The translations under genes and the position numbers were made by a program. Positions 8,389 through 17,577 of a stretch of 64,000 bases of DNA are shown here, piece by piece. The notes beneath the pieces were generated by a model that did no database searches, was not told where the DNA came from, and saw nothing but the letters and a program-made list of their open reading frames with translations. The stretch spans positions 1 through 64,000 of the forward strand of contig DIZL01000006.1 in NCBI GenBank assembly GCA_002429385.1, in the 5' to 3' direction. Source of the DNA: Prolixibacteraceae bacterium UBA6029. Its GTDB lineage: Bacteria; Bacteroidota; Bacteroidia; Bacteroidales; Prolixibacteraceae. The stretch's first letter is position 1. Each line of letters begins with the position of its first letter.

Positions 8389-8444
8389 TTTCCCTTTTTC
8401 TTTTTTTCTTATTCCTTTTTCCTAATGACCAATGACTCTTTCCT
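8389..8444. repeat. Heptamer-phased tract at the alaS 3-prime end
   Basis: Eight consecutive 7-bp units in register: TTTCCCT, TTTTCTT, TTTTTCT, TATTCCT, TTTTCCT, AATGACC, AATGACT and CTTTCCT. The tract ends 4 bases before the alaS stop codon. The same units AATGACT and TTTTCC reappear in the hairpin at 51581-51668. Confidence 0.7.
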
Positions 8445-8448
8445 GATT

Positions 8449-11067
8449 CTATTTGACGAATGATTTGGCTTTTTCGACCGCGGCTGCAAGTCCTGAAAGG
8501 TCTTTACCTCCGGCAGTAGCATAGAATGCCTGACCACCGCCGCCGCCCTGCATTTCCTTGGCAGATTCACGGACAATGGCGCCCGCGTTCAATCCCTTTT
8601 CGGCAACCAGGTTATCGGCAATCATGACCGAAATCGAAGGTTTCCCGCCAATGACTGAACCGAGTGCCAGGAACAGGTTATCAATCTCGCCTTTCAACTG
8701 AAAGGCCAGATCTTTCACGGCCTGTGCCGAATCCAGCTGAATCACTTCAGCAATGATATTCACTCCGTTGATGTGCTGTACCTTATTTTTTAGCTCTTGT
8801 TTGATGCCTGAGGCGGCTTTCCGTTCCAGTTCTTCCATCAGCTTTTGCAGCTTGTTGTTTTGTGCCAATACATCCTCTACCGACTTTTTAAGGTTTTGGG
8901 TATTGTTGAACATCATCTTCACTTCAGTTAACTCATCCAGGTGTTTCTTCACGAAAGCTTCCGCATGATCGGCTGTGATGGCCTCGATGCGGCGAACCCC
9001 TGCAGAAATGGCGCTTTCGGAAGTAATAATGAATGAACCGATTTGTCCCGTAGCGGGAACGTGTGTTCCACCACACAGTTCGACCGACTCACCGAATTTG
9101 ATTACACGTACACGATCGCCGTATTTTTCACCAAACAGTGCGATAGCGCCCATGGTTTTGGCCTCATCGTAGGGTACTGAACGGTTTTCTTCTTTCACCA
9201 GGTTCTCACGAATCAGTTCGTTCACCCGTGCCTGAATGCGATCCAACTCTTCACGGGAGACCTTCTGGAAATGGCCAAAGTCGAAACGCAGGTATTCACT
9301 GTTCACCAGTGAGCCCTTTTGTTCGATATGGGTACCCAGAACCTCGCGCAGGGCATGATCCAGCAGGTGAGTCGCCGTGTGGTTGTTCATAGTCATCTTC
9401 CGTTTCTGATGATCTACAACCGCTTTAAACGGTGCGGCAGGATTCTCGGGAAGTTTCTGTGCAATATGTATCGTAAGATTGTTTTCCTTCAGGGTATCCA
9501 GGATTGGGGTTTTCTTTCCACCGGCTTCAATGTAACCGCTATCCCCGGCCTGACCGCCTGATTCTCCATAGAACGGGGTCTGATCGAAGACCAGGTGATA
9601 GAATTCTTTATTCTTCTGAGTAACCTTCCTGTATTTTGAAATGCTTACTTCGGCTTCCAACTGATCGTAACCTACGAAGACAACCTGTTCGATTTTCTTT
9701 AGTTCCACCCAGTCATCGGTTTCCTGCACTGCGGCATTACGCGAGCGCTCCTTCTGCTTTTCCATGGATGAAAGGAATCCGGCTTCGTCAACCGACAGTC
9801 CTTTTTCACGAAGGATCAGGCTGGTCAGGTCAAAAGGAAATCCAAAGGTATCGTAAAGAGTAAAAGCCAATTCTCCGCTTAACACTCCCCCTCCTTCGGA
9901 GGGGGTTGGGGGGAGGCTTTTTTCGAGCAGGCGAATCCCGGTTTCGAGGGTTCGTAGAAATGATTCTTCTTCTTCCCTGATAACATTTTCGATCAGGCCT
10001 TGTTGGGAAATCAATTCGGGGAAGGCGTCGCCCATGTTATTTTTCAACACTTCAACCAGCTTCCAGATAAAAGGTTCTTTGAAGTCGAGGAAGGTATATC
10101 CGTAGCGGACTGCACGGCGCAAAATCCGTCGGATGACATAGCCGGCCTTGTTGTTTGACGGCAGCTGACCATCGGCAATGGAAAAAGATATGGCGCGTAA
10201 ATGGTCGGCGATCACGCGCATGGCGATGTCGGCCTTTTGTTCTTCTCCGTATCGTTTATTGCTTAGAGCTGCTATATTCTGAATCGTATTCTGGAAAACA
10301 TCGGTATCGTAGTTTGATTTTTTACCCTGAAGCACCATGCACAGACGTTCGAAACCCATCCCGGTATCGACATGCTTATCGGGCAGCTCCTCCAGTTTGC
10401 CGTCGGCTTTACGGTTATACTGAATAAAAACAAGGTTCCAGATTTCAATCACCAGCGGGTTATCCTTATTCACGAGGTCTTGTCCTGGAATCTTTGCACG
10501 GTCGGAGTCATCACGCAGATCGACGTGTATTTCTGAACAGGGGCCGCAAGGACCTGTATCGCCCATTTCCCAGAAATTATCTTTCTTGCTGCCATTGATG
10601 ATCTGGCTGGCAGGGAGGAATTTGCGCCAAAGATCAAAAGCTTCAGTGTCACGTTCCAGTTTATCGTCAGCGCTTCCTTCAAATACGGAGGCGTACATGC
10701 GGTCGGCGGGTATTTTCAGCACATCGTGCAGCAGTTCCCAGGCCCAGTTGATGGCTTCTTCCTTGAAATAATCGCCAAAAGACCAGTTGCCCAGCATTTC
10801 GAACATGGTATGGTGGTAGGTATCATGACCAACTTCTTCAAGGTCGTTGTGTTTACCTGAAACCCGAAGGCACTTCTGTGTATCTGCAACGCGCTTGCTT
10901 ATGGCTGGTTGGTTACCCAGGAAAATATCTTTAAACTGGTTCATCCCTGCATTGGTAAACATTAGTGTGGGATCGTTTTTCACTACCATTGGGGCAGAGC
11001 TCACAATCTGATGACCCTTGCCTTCAAAAAAATCGATAAACGCTTTTCTGATCTCTTTCGAATTCAT
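8449..11067 (-). CDS. alaS: Alanyl-tRNA synthetase
   Basis: 872-residue class II synthetase charging tRNA-Ala. The catalytic domain begins MNSKEIRKAFIDFFEGKGH and holds the motif 2 region (FEMLGNWSFGDYFKEEAI). The editing domain has the zinc motifs HTATHLLDHAL and CGGTHV. The C-terminal C-Ala part ends with the glycine-rich GGGGGQAFYATAGG segment. The start is the ATG at 11067. At about residues 384-397 the sequence LPPTPSEGGGVL interrupts the usual linker before SGELAFTLYDTFGFP; it is encoded by a GC-rich palindrome and looks like an in-frame insertion of a mobile repeat. Confidence 0.96.
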   Translation of the reverse strand: MNSKEIRKAFIDFFEGKGHQIVSSAPMVVKNDPTLMFTNAGMNQFKDIFLGNQPAISKRVADTQKCLRVSGKHNDLEEVGHDTYHHTMFEMLGNWSFGDYFKEEAINWAWELLHDVLKIPADRMYASVFEGSADDKLERDTEAFDLWRKFLPASQIINGSKKDNFWEMGDTGPCGPCSEIHVDLRDDSDRAKIPGQDLVNKDNPLVIEIWNLVFIQYNRKADGKLEELPDKHVDTGMGFERLCMVLQGKKSNYDTDVFQNTIQNIAALSNKRYGEEQKADIAMRVIADHLRAISFSIADGQLPSNNKAGYVIRRILRRAVRYGYTFLDFKEPFIWKLVEVLKNNMGDAFPELISQQGLIENVIREEEESFLRTLETGIRLLEKSLPPTPSEGGGVLSGELAFTLYDTFGFPFDLTSLILREKGLSVDEAGFLSSMEKQKERSRNAAVQETDDWVELKKIEQVVFVGYDQLEAEVSISKYRKVTQKNKEFYHLVFDQTPFYGESGGQAGDSGYIEAGGKKTPILDTLKENNLTIHIAQKLPENPAAPFKAVVDHQKRKMTMNNHTATHLLDHALREVLGTHIEQKGSLVNSEYLRFDFGHFQKVSREELDRIQARVNELIRENLVKEENRSVPYDEAKTMGAIALFGEKYGDRVRVIKFGESVELCGGTHVPATGQIGSFIITSESAISAGVRRIEAITADHAEAFVKKHLDELTEVKMMFNNTQNLKKSVEDVLAQNNKLQKLMEELERKAASGIKQELKNKVQHINGVNIIAEVIQLDSAQAVKDLAFQLKGEIDNLFLALGSVIGGKPSISVMIADNLVAEKGLNAGAIVRESAKEMQGGGGGQAFYATAGGKDLSGLAAAVEKAKSFVK
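9883..9917. repeat. GC-rich palindromic repeat inserted in frame in alaS
   Basis: CCCCCTCC (9887-9894), TTC and GGAGGGGG (9898-9905) form a perfect 8-bp stem, followed by a second G-run. On the minus strand it encodes PPTPSEGGG. This base composition is unlike the surrounding gene. Very similar C-rich/G-rich palindromes, read as PPxPSEGGG or reverse-frame peptides, recur between and inside genes of many Bacteroidota (from general knowledge; not checked here). Confidence 0.6.
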
Positions 11068-11379
11068 ATCCAATCCTATCTTTTTCTGTTAATTACTGAA
11101 TCATTTCGAGCTTAAGAGATTAAAATCCCTGTATAATTGCGGCTAAAAAATCCCTTTCTCAGGAATAATAAACTGCTTTAAAAACAAGTATAAAAGCAAT
11201 CCTGACGGGGATTAAAAAATGTTAAAAATCGCCAACAGGCTGAAGCCTACTATTTATTACCGCTGAAAACACTAGCTTTGCTGGCAATATATTAACCGGA
11301 ATTTTCGAAATCTTGCAAAGTTAGATTAAATCCTTAATTTTGTTACAAGTCGAAAAATAAATTCCATTAGTCGCGATTT
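11068..11379. other. Divergent intergenic region between alaS and the M23 gene
   Basis: Besides a good Bacteroidota promoter for the M23 peptidase gene at 11313-11342, it holds a small hairpin (AGGCT, GA, AGCCT, near 11237) and AT-rich sequence. No open frame of note. The alaS promoter must lie here on the minus strand, but no clear TAnnTTTG was found for it. Confidence 0.5.
11313..11342 (+). promoter_or_regulatory. Predicted promoter of the M23 peptidase gene
   Basis: TTG at 11313-11315, a spacer of 19 bases, then TAATTTTG at 11335-11342, matching the Bacteroidota housekeeping consensus (TTG, about 19-21 bases, TAnnTTTG). Transcription would begin near 11349, leaving a leader of about 30 bases before the ATG at 11380. 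Confidence 0.6.
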
Positions 11380-12351
11380 ATGGCGAAAGTCAAGTACAGG
11401 TTTAATGCTCACACACTTAGCTACGATAAAATCGTAATTAGCTTTAAGACCAGGTTTAAGCGTTTTATAGCCTTATTTTCAACGACATTGGTATCCTCGG
11501 TATTGATTGCGATAGGGATACTTCAATTCTACGAATCGCCCCGTATGCGCAGCCTGCACAAGGAAAATGAACGACTGCTGACTCAATACGGCCTGATGTA
11601 TAAAGATCTTTCAACCGTTGAGAAAGTACTCGATGAGCTTGAACAGCGCGACAACAACCTGTACCGGGTAATCTTCGAATCTGACCCTATTCCCTCGACC
11701 ATACGAAGAGCAGGTTTCGGGGGAGTGAACCGATATTCGAAGCTCGAATCGTTTGACAATTCAGAACTTGTAATCAAGACGGCCGAGAAGCTTGATATTC
11801 TATCGAAACAGGCGTATATCCAGGCTAAATCATATGATGAAGTGATGGCACTGGCGCTGAACAAGGAAATTCTTCGGACGTGCATGCCGGCTATTATGCC
11901 CATCTCCAATAAGTCGTTGAAGAGTACTGCTTCGGGATGGGGATTCCGAATCCACCCCATCTACAAGATTAAGCAGTTTCATTACGGGATGGATTTCACC
12001 GCGAACATTGGAACCAAGATCTATGCCACCGGCGATGGAGTTGTGAAGGACGTTCAATCGATCGGGGGCGGATTTGGCCGTTGGGTTATGATCGACCACG
12101 GGTTCGGGTATGAGACCCTTTATGGCCACATGAACGGATTTAATGTTAAAGTCGGCGATCATGTCAAACGCGGCCAGGTGATCGGTTATGTGGGAAATTC
12201 AGGGACATCCACCGGGCCTCATGTACATTACGAGGTACATAAGAACGGGACACCTGTCAACCCGCAGTATTACTATTTCAAAGATCTGAATGCCCAGGAA
12301 TACGAAAAGATGGTAAATATTTCATCAAACATAGGTCAAACCTTCGATTAA
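11380..12351 (+). CDS. Membrane-anchored M23 (LytM) peptidoglycan endopeptidase
   Basis: 323-residue protein with a cytoplasmic lead of about 30 residues, a membrane helix at about 30-50, a helical stretch with coiled-coil character (55-165) and a C-terminal LytM/M23 domain. Zinc and catalytic residues are in place: H201 and D205 in FHYGMDF, H250 in LYGHM, and HVH at 281-283. Such proteins cleave peptide crosslinks or activate cell-wall hydrolases during growth. A MerR-type regulator begins 12 bases downstream, probably in the same transcript. Confidence 0.88.
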   Translation: MAKVKYRFNAHTLSYDKIVISFKTRFKRFIALFSTTLVSSVLIAIGILQFYESPRMRSLHKENERLLTQYGLMYKDLSTVEKVLDELEQRDNNLYRVIFESDPIPSTIRRAGFGGVNRYSKLESFDNSELVIKTAEKLDILSKQAYIQAKSYDEVMALALNKEILRTCMPAIMPISNKSLKSTASGWGFRIHPIYKIKQFHYGMDFTANIGTKIYATGDGVVKDVQSIGGGFGRWVMIDHGFGYETLYGHMNGFNVKVGDHVKRGQVIGYVGNSGTSTGPHVHYEVHKNGTPVNPQYYYFKDLNAQEYEKMVNISSNIGQTFD

Positions 12352-12362
12352 TCTATATTACC

Positions 12363-12698
12363 GTGCCATACAAAAAACCTAAAATAGAAAAAGTCTTTTA
12401 CTCGATCGGCGAAGTGGCAGAAATGTTTGGGGTTAATACTTCGAACATCAGGTTCTGGGAAAAAGAATTTGACATTATCAAACCACACAAAAATGCCAAG
12501 GGTAACCGGATGTTTACACCGGAGGACCTTGAGAACCTGAAGATCATCTACCATCTGCTGAAAGAACGCGGCATGACCATCCGGGGGGCTCAGATGAAGC
12601 TGAAGGGAAACAAGGAAGACATCGTCCAGAATTACGAAGTAATCAGCCGACTACAGACGATCAGACAGATGCTGGTGGATATTAAAGAGGAACTCTGA
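12363..12698 (+). CDS. MerR-family transcriptional regulator
   Basis: 111 residues. The winged-helix N-terminal domain is typical: YSIGEVAEMFGVNTSNIRFW is the helix-turn-helix, followed by the wing with NRMFTPEDLENL. There is only a short C-terminal helix and no effector-binding domain or metal-binding Cys. It must start at the GTG at 12363 (VPYKKPKIEK), because no ATG precedes the HTH. It follows the M23 gene by 12 bases; the pair is common in Bacteroidota. Target genes are unknown. Confidence 0.85.
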   Translation: MPYKKPKIEKVFYSIGEVAEMFGVNTSNIRFWEKEFDIIKPHKNAKGNRMFTPEDLENLKIIYHLLKERGMTIRGAQMKLKGNKEDIVQNYEVISRLQTIRQMLVDIKEEL

Positions 12699-12710
12699 GA
12701 ATCAGGAAAA

Positions 12711-12828
12711 GAGGAAAAGGGAGAAAGGAGAAGGGAGAAAGGAATAAGAAATAAGGAATTGGGAGAAAGTCATCAACATTGGGAGACACTTTTTTCTTTC
12801 CTGTCTCCTGTCTCCTTTTTCCTCATTG
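12711..12828. repeat. Heptamer tracts in inverted orientation between merR and nif3
   Basis: Eight purine-rich 7-bp units from 12711 to 12766 (GAGGAAA, AGGGAGA, AAGGAGA, AGGGAGA, AAGGAAT, AAGAAAT, AAGGAAT, TGGGAGA). About 35 bases on come complementary pyrimidine heptamers (two exact CTGTCTC at 12801-12814, then CTTTTTC). A transcript could pair the two tracts into a long imperfect hairpin. The 7-bp phase is exact within each tract. Confidence 0.7.
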
Positions 12829-12860
12829 TTAAGAGAAATAAACTTAATCTGTAAATCATC

Positions 12861-13958
12861 ATGCAAGTCAGACAAATCACCCAATACCTGGAATCGATAG
12901 CTCCTTTGGCTTTTCAGGAATCGTACGATAATGCAGGACTGATTATCGGTCGTCCCGAGGATGAAGTATCAGGTATTTTGATCTCCCTGGACATTACTGA
13001 AGAGATTGTGGATGAAGCCATAAGCAAACACCTGAACCTGATTATATCCCACCACCCCATCATCTTTAGCGGCATCAAAAAGCTGAACGGGAAGAACTAT
13101 ATCGAGCGTTGTGTGGCAAAGGCCATTAAAAATGACATCGCCATTTATGCCGCGCATACCAATCTCGACAGTGTATTTGGAGGGGTGAACAGCAAGATCT
13201 GCGAAAAACTTAATTTACAGAATTGCCAAATACTGTCGCCTGGTTCAGACCTGCTGAAAAAACTGGTCACCTTCGTTCCTGTTGGACATGCAGAACAGGT
13301 GAGAAAGGCTTTGTTTGATGTCGGGGCAGGCTCGATTGGCAACTACGATTCATGCAGCTTTAACGTGAATGGGTCGGGCACTTTCAGGGGAAACGATCAG
13401 TCCAATCCTTTTGTTGGAGAAAAGAATCAACTGCACCTGGAAGAGGAAACACGCATTGAAACTATCTTTCCCAAACACATACAGGCCAAAGTTATTAAGG
13501 CACTTCTGAATGCACATCCGTATGAAGAGGTCGCTTACGACATCTATCCACTGGATAATGAATATTCGCAGGCAGGCATCGGCATGATCGGGGAACTTGC
13601 AGAACCGATGGAAGAATTAATATTTCTCCGTCAACTGAAAGAAACTTTTAATTGCAGGGTCATCAAACACACCCAACTTTTAGGTAAAACCATCAGCAAG
13701 GTGGCCGTTTGCGGAGGTTCGGGCAGTGGTTATCTGAAGCTGGCCAGGACTCAGCAGGCTGATATATTCATTTCGGGAGATTTCAAATATCACCAGTTTT
13801 TTGATGCCGAGCAGCAAATCATCATTGCAGATATCGGGCATTATGAGAGCGAACAATTCACTAAAGAAGTTTTTTATGAATTACTTACAAAAAAATTCCC
13901 TAAATTTGCAATCCATTTATCGGCATTCAGTACGAATCCGGTAAGTTATCTCATTTGA
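12861..13958 (+). CDS. Nif3-like dinuclear metal centre protein
   Basis: 365-residue member of the NIF3/YbgI (DUF34) family, toroid-forming proteins with a two-metal site whose reaction is unsettled (some are called GTP cyclohydrolase I type 2). Metal ligands are visible: the SHHPIIF His pair near 64-65, HTNLDS near 97 and DIGHYESE near the C-terminus. The longer Bacteroidota/Firmicutes form carries a PII-like insert (about 130-240; LKKLVTFVPVGHAEQVRKAL), seen here. The next gene, 23 bases downstream, encodes a zinc-ribbon protein; this pairing is recurrent in bacteria and suggests a shared role. Confidence 0.9.
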   Translation: MQVRQITQYLESIAPLAFQESYDNAGLIIGRPEDEVSGILISLDITEEIVDEAISKHLNLIISHHPIIFSGIKKLNGKNYIERCVAKAIKNDIAIYAAHTNLDSVFGGVNSKICEKLNLQNCQILSPGSDLLKKLVTFVPVGHAEQVRKALFDVGAGSIGNYDSCSFNVNGSGTFRGNDQSNPFVGEKNQLHLEEETRIETIFPKHIQAKVIKALLNAHPYEEVAYDIYPLDNEYSQAGIGMIGELAEPMEELIFLRQLKETFNCRVIKHTQLLGKTISKVAVCGGSGSGYLKLARTQQADIFISGDFKYHQFFDAEQQIIIADIGHYESEQFTKEVFYELLTKKFPKFAIHLSAFSTNPVSYLI

Positions 13959-13981
13959 TTTAAGTTAAACAATTATATAGT

Positions 13982-14758
13982 ATGAACACACAGTACGTTA
14001 GAGACGAAAATAAAAGTGTCCCAATCAGTTCGAAGCTCAAAGCGCTTTATGAACTGCAAAATGTTGTTTCTGAAATTGACAAATTCAAAACCCTGCGCGG
14101 AGAATTACCATTGGAAGTGCAGGATTTGGAAGACGAGATAACAGGGCTGAAAACCCGCGTCACCAATTTCGAGGACGATATCAAAGACATGGAAACGGCT
14201 ATCCACAATAAGAAAATTGCTATTAAGGAATCAGAAGCCCTGATTACAAAATACACCGATCAACAAAACAATGTCCGCAACAACCGTGAATTTGATTCAT
14301 TGAGCAAGGAAATTGAGTTCCAGAAACTCGAAATGGAATTGTCGGAAAAGCGCATCCGTGAGTTTACGGCTGATCTTGCAAGCAAAAAAGAAGGCATCAC
14401 CGTATCATCCAATCTATTGAAAGAACGTTTGGAAGACCTGGACCGCAAACAACGCGAACTGGAAGAAATTACTGCTGAAACACAGATCGAGGAAGAACGT
14501 CTGAAATCGAAAGCAGAAAAGATCGAAAGCAATATTGAAGTCCGTTTAGTGACAGCCTTCAAACGTATTCGTAAAAATGCACGCAACGGACTGGCTGTTG
14601 TAACCGTTCAGCGCGATGCCTGTGGTGGTTGCTTCAACAAGATTCCGCCACAACGCCAGATGGATATCGCTTCACGCAAAAAGGTAATTGTTTGCGAATA
14701 CTGCGGACGTATCCTGGTGGATAAGGATATCCTTGAATCCATCGAAACCGTTGATTAG
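13982..14758 (+). CDS. Coiled-coil protein with C4 zinc ribbon (CdsZ-like)
   Basis: 258 residues. Residues 30-180 are a long coiled-coil hairpin of Glu/Lys-rich heptads. The C-terminal ribbon has two CxxC pairs, CGGC near 214 and CEYC near 237, with IPPQR between them. The family (PF02591-type zinc-ribbon proteins, related in architecture to DksA-like and HP0958 proteins) is usually next to nif3, as here. Exact function is unresolved; binding to RNA polymerase or RNA has been suggested for relatives. A terminator follows directly, closing the nif3 operon. Confidence 0.85.
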   Translation: MNTQYVRDENKSVPISSKLKALYELQNVVSEIDKFKTLRGELPLEVQDLEDEITGLKTRVTNFEDDIKDMETAIHNKKIAIKESEALITKYTDQQNNVRNNREFDSLSKEIEFQKLEMELSEKRIREFTADLASKKEGITVSSNLLKERLEDLDRKQRELEEITAETQIEEERLKSKAEKIESNIEVRLVTAFKRIRKNARNGLAVVTVQRDACGGCFNKIPPQRQMDIASRKKVIVCEYCGRILVDKDILESIETVD

Positions 14759-14778
14759 TTAATTCCTAACACCTTATA

Positions 14779-14816
14779 TAAAAAAACCTTTGGGAGAGAT
14801 CCTGAAGGTTTTTTTT
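14779..14816 (+). terminator. Rho-independent terminator of the nif3 operon
   Basis: AAAAAACCTT and AAGGTTTTTT pair across a 15-base loop and run into eight T residues, 25 bases after the zinc-ribbon stop codon. Confidence 0.8.
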
Positions 14817-14941
14817 GACTGATTTTTAAGCCCTACTGCGCAAAACATGTCCTATGAACACAAAATTCACCATTGTCTTGTATGGCAATGCTATTTTAGT
14901 TACATTTATGAAATAAATGTATCATAAGGATTTACACAAAA

Positions 14942-17434
14942 TCATTTTGTCACAGTATATCTGCATAGTCCCCGGCATAACTTACCATCAGCAGTAATTC
15001 CTTCAACAACCACCTGTACTTCGCCAGTTTGATCGCTGTTATAAAAGGCAACATTTGCCACTCCGGTTGAATCAGTCTTGACAATTGGGTTCCAGTAAAG
15101 CGTATTTCGGAAATCATCCTTTATTTCATCGGTTTGTTGGGTTTCATAATTAGGGGAATAAAACTTTCGGATTTTAGAATATCCGATAACTCTGGTACTT
15201 TTCGTTCCAGCTTCATTTGGCATGGCGTGAAAAGCGCCATACTTGGTAAAAAAGCATACTGCACCACCTTGAAAGTTTCCATATACCGCACCATTTTTGA
15301 GTATTTCTACTCTTTTAAAAGCGCCTGCAGGAATTGCATTAATAAGTGCTTCGTCAACAACACTTCCATCAAGAACATACACAGGTCCTTTGGGATTATA
15401 ATCGATCTTTACGGAAACTCTGGCATTTTCATTCAAATGGAGAACATCCCAGTTTCTGTACCCCCCCATTCCAGAACCACCCTCGTCAAAAACCCTTACC
15501 AGTATATTGGGAATCTTGTCTTCGAGCTTATGGAAAACATTTCCCAGTTCATCGTCATCAGTATCCAAATCGAGATTATAATCGGCCTTATCATATAACC
15601 TCATTGGCCTTTCTCCAAATTTATATTTAGGTTTTGCCACCCTAACTTCATTAAGCATGATTGTATCACTTAAGTGCCATTTTCTTTTTAAAAAATCATT
15701 ATTGACTTCGTTCAAATAAGATTCCTTATTTCCAGGATCATTGGAACTGTACTTATAAGTGACAGGCAAAAAACTCCGTTGAGGAGAAATGAAAGATCTT
15801 TTATCCAATTCGATCATGGTATTTCGTTTGCCTTTTTTGTTAATAGTCTGCAATGAAAACTGGATGGTATCATTGAAATAAAGATTTGAAAATAAAAATT
15901 GCCCTACAGAATCTGTTTCCTGTTGATAGAACCTAAAAAGGCCTTTTACTGATGCCATGGATATCTTGCATTTTGGAATTGGCTTTTGTAACAAAGAAGA
16001 TTTAACAATTCCTTTTACCTTGATGCATTCTTCTGCGGGAAAGGTAATTTTAGGAATCCTATCTTCGTTAATCTCTTTCCATTCGAAGTATCGATAGCCA
16101 TGGGTGAGCATCAGATTGTCAAGTGCATGTAATGTTGAAAGACTATCATCCTTAAAATAATATGCGGGATCTTCTATCAAGCCTTTCAATTCAGAATTGA
16201 GAAGAAAATGAGTAAGGATATTATTGGGATAATTTTCGATTTTCAATGGATTATCCTGATTGTAAACAGACATAGACAGATTGGACAGACATGGAACTCT
16301 GCTTTTAGTAAATGCTTTAATCTTAATTTGCACTTCCTGGCGTGTAAGATAGTTTTTCTTATCAGGCTCTATCTCAACATCGATATGATTATTTCGATTA
16401 ACAAACACTAACCTTTCACAGCACGGAATCATATCCTTATCAAATAAGGTGAATTGTACAATGCCTGTTGGCAATGCATCCTTCCAAATATCAAGATTGC
16501 AAACTCCATTTTTTAGTTGGGCTGGTATCTTATAAGAAACAACTCCATTTGCCAGCCCAACCAATAGAAATTCAGCATTCCGATTATCGATCGTTGGTAT
16601 TGATAGACTGGAAATCCTGGCATGAATCAATATTGAATCGCATGGATCGAGTGACAGATTTACCCCAGTCATCTGAGGTACTGGAAGGTCAGCATTAATA
16701 TCAGTTATACCTGCAATTTTAACCTGAGCGATGTATTTTCTATTTTGCTGAGGCTTAAGCATAAAACTTCCGATGCCCTTAAATTGACTTTTAAATTTTG
16801 CCACTTTCTGACCCTGATCATCAACTACGATGCCCTCCACATCCAATCCTTTCCCATTTTGGTCGGTTGCTTTAAAGGCCACTTTATTCTGAAGGTTTGT
16901 AATAAATGTCCCTCCTTCGGGAAAAAATTGAAAATCAATATCATTTTCTTTTAATGATCTGGATTCATGACGAATCACCTTATTATTCAGGTTCCAGATC
17001 ACCAAATCTTTACGGTAGAACCAAAAGTCATCGAAGTTTCGCATCCAGTTTGTATAGGCTCTTATCTGGTAAATCCCTGTGGAAATTGTATCTTTCAGGT
17101 GGAAATCACCATAAGCCAATCCATTTTGCGCCCAATACATTTTCTTCTGAAGAATTGTTCCTGAGGAATTCAAAAGTTCAACATACAAATTGCAGTCAGG
17201 AATTGGAGAGTCCTTCAGATAGGCTTTAAACCAAATATCATCATTAGACCAATAGGAAGGACGATCAAGATGAAGGTAGACATTCTCCTGGGGAAACTTT
17301 TGATTAAATTGATTCGCTTTATCCAGCAATTCCTTTTCTTTATTATCAGGAATTGGAGCAGGATAAAAGGCCTGGAAGCTTAAAAAAAAGAGGAAAGTGC
17401 TAGTCAGGCAAAGTAGGGTTCGGGTGGTTTTCAT
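14942..17434 (-). CDS. Secreted MG2-like protein with TonB-plug-like C-terminus (copy 1)
   Basis: 830 residues with an N-terminal signal peptide (about 1-22). The first recognisable module (about 50-145, NVYLHLDRPSYWSNDDIWFK) resembles the MG2 domain of alpha-2-macroglobulins. Several beta-sandwich segments follow. Near 690-745 a TonB plug-like part appears (VYVLDGSVVDEALINAIP, then VEILKNGAVYG) without any beta-barrel after it. The last 75 residues are another macroglobulin-like strand set (LYWNPIVKTDSTGVANVAFY). Likely periplasmic or surface protein; substrate unknown. It is the tandem paralog of the gene upstream at 17578-19974 and about equally long; both run on the minus strand. Confidence 0.75.
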   Translation of the reverse strand: MKTTRTLLCLTSTFLFFLSFQAFYPAPIPDNKEKELLDKANQFNQKFPQENVYLHLDRPSYWSNDDIWFKAYLKDSPIPDCNLYVELLNSSGTILQKKMYWAQNGLAYGDFHLKDTISTGIYQIRAYTNWMRNFDDFWFYRKDLVIWNLNNKVIRHESRSLKENDIDFQFFPEGGTFITNLQNKVAFKATDQNGKGLDVEGIVVDDQGQKVAKFKSQFKGIGSFMLKPQQNRKYIAQVKIAGITDINADLPVPQMTGVNLSLDPCDSILIHARISSLSIPTIDNRNAEFLLVGLANGVVSYKIPAQLKNGVCNLDIWKDALPTGIVQFTLFDKDMIPCCERLVFVNRNNHIDVEIEPDKKNYLTRQEVQIKIKAFTKSRVPCLSNLSMSVYNQDNPLKIENYPNNILTHFLLNSELKGLIEDPAYYFKDDSLSTLHALDNLMLTHGYRYFEWKEINEDRIPKITFPAEECIKVKGIVKSSLLQKPIPKCKISMASVKGLFRFYQQETDSVGQFLFSNLYFNDTIQFSLQTINKKGKRNTMIELDKRSFISPQRSFLPVTYKYSSNDPGNKESYLNEVNNDFLKRKWHLSDTIMLNEVRVAKPKYKFGERPMRLYDKADYNLDLDTDDDELGNVFHKLEDKIPNILVRVFDEGGSGMGGYRNWDVLHLNENARVSVKIDYNPKGPVYVLDGSVVDEALINAIPAGAFKRVEILKNGAVYGNFQGGAVCFFTKYGAFHAMPNEAGTKSTRVIGYSKIRKFYSPNYETQQTDEIKDDFRNTLYWNPIVKTDSTGVANVAFYNSDQTGEVQVVVEGITADGKLCRGLCRYTVTK

Positions 17435-17577
17435 CGGTTAAGTTTTATGTCCATTGAGTTTACCAACAACAAACCTTATCCGACCAGACTCAGTGGTATA
17501 TTATCAAGCGAATATAAGTATAATGAAGCGAATAAGAAATATTATAATAACGGATTTCAGGCTTAATATCTATTTTA

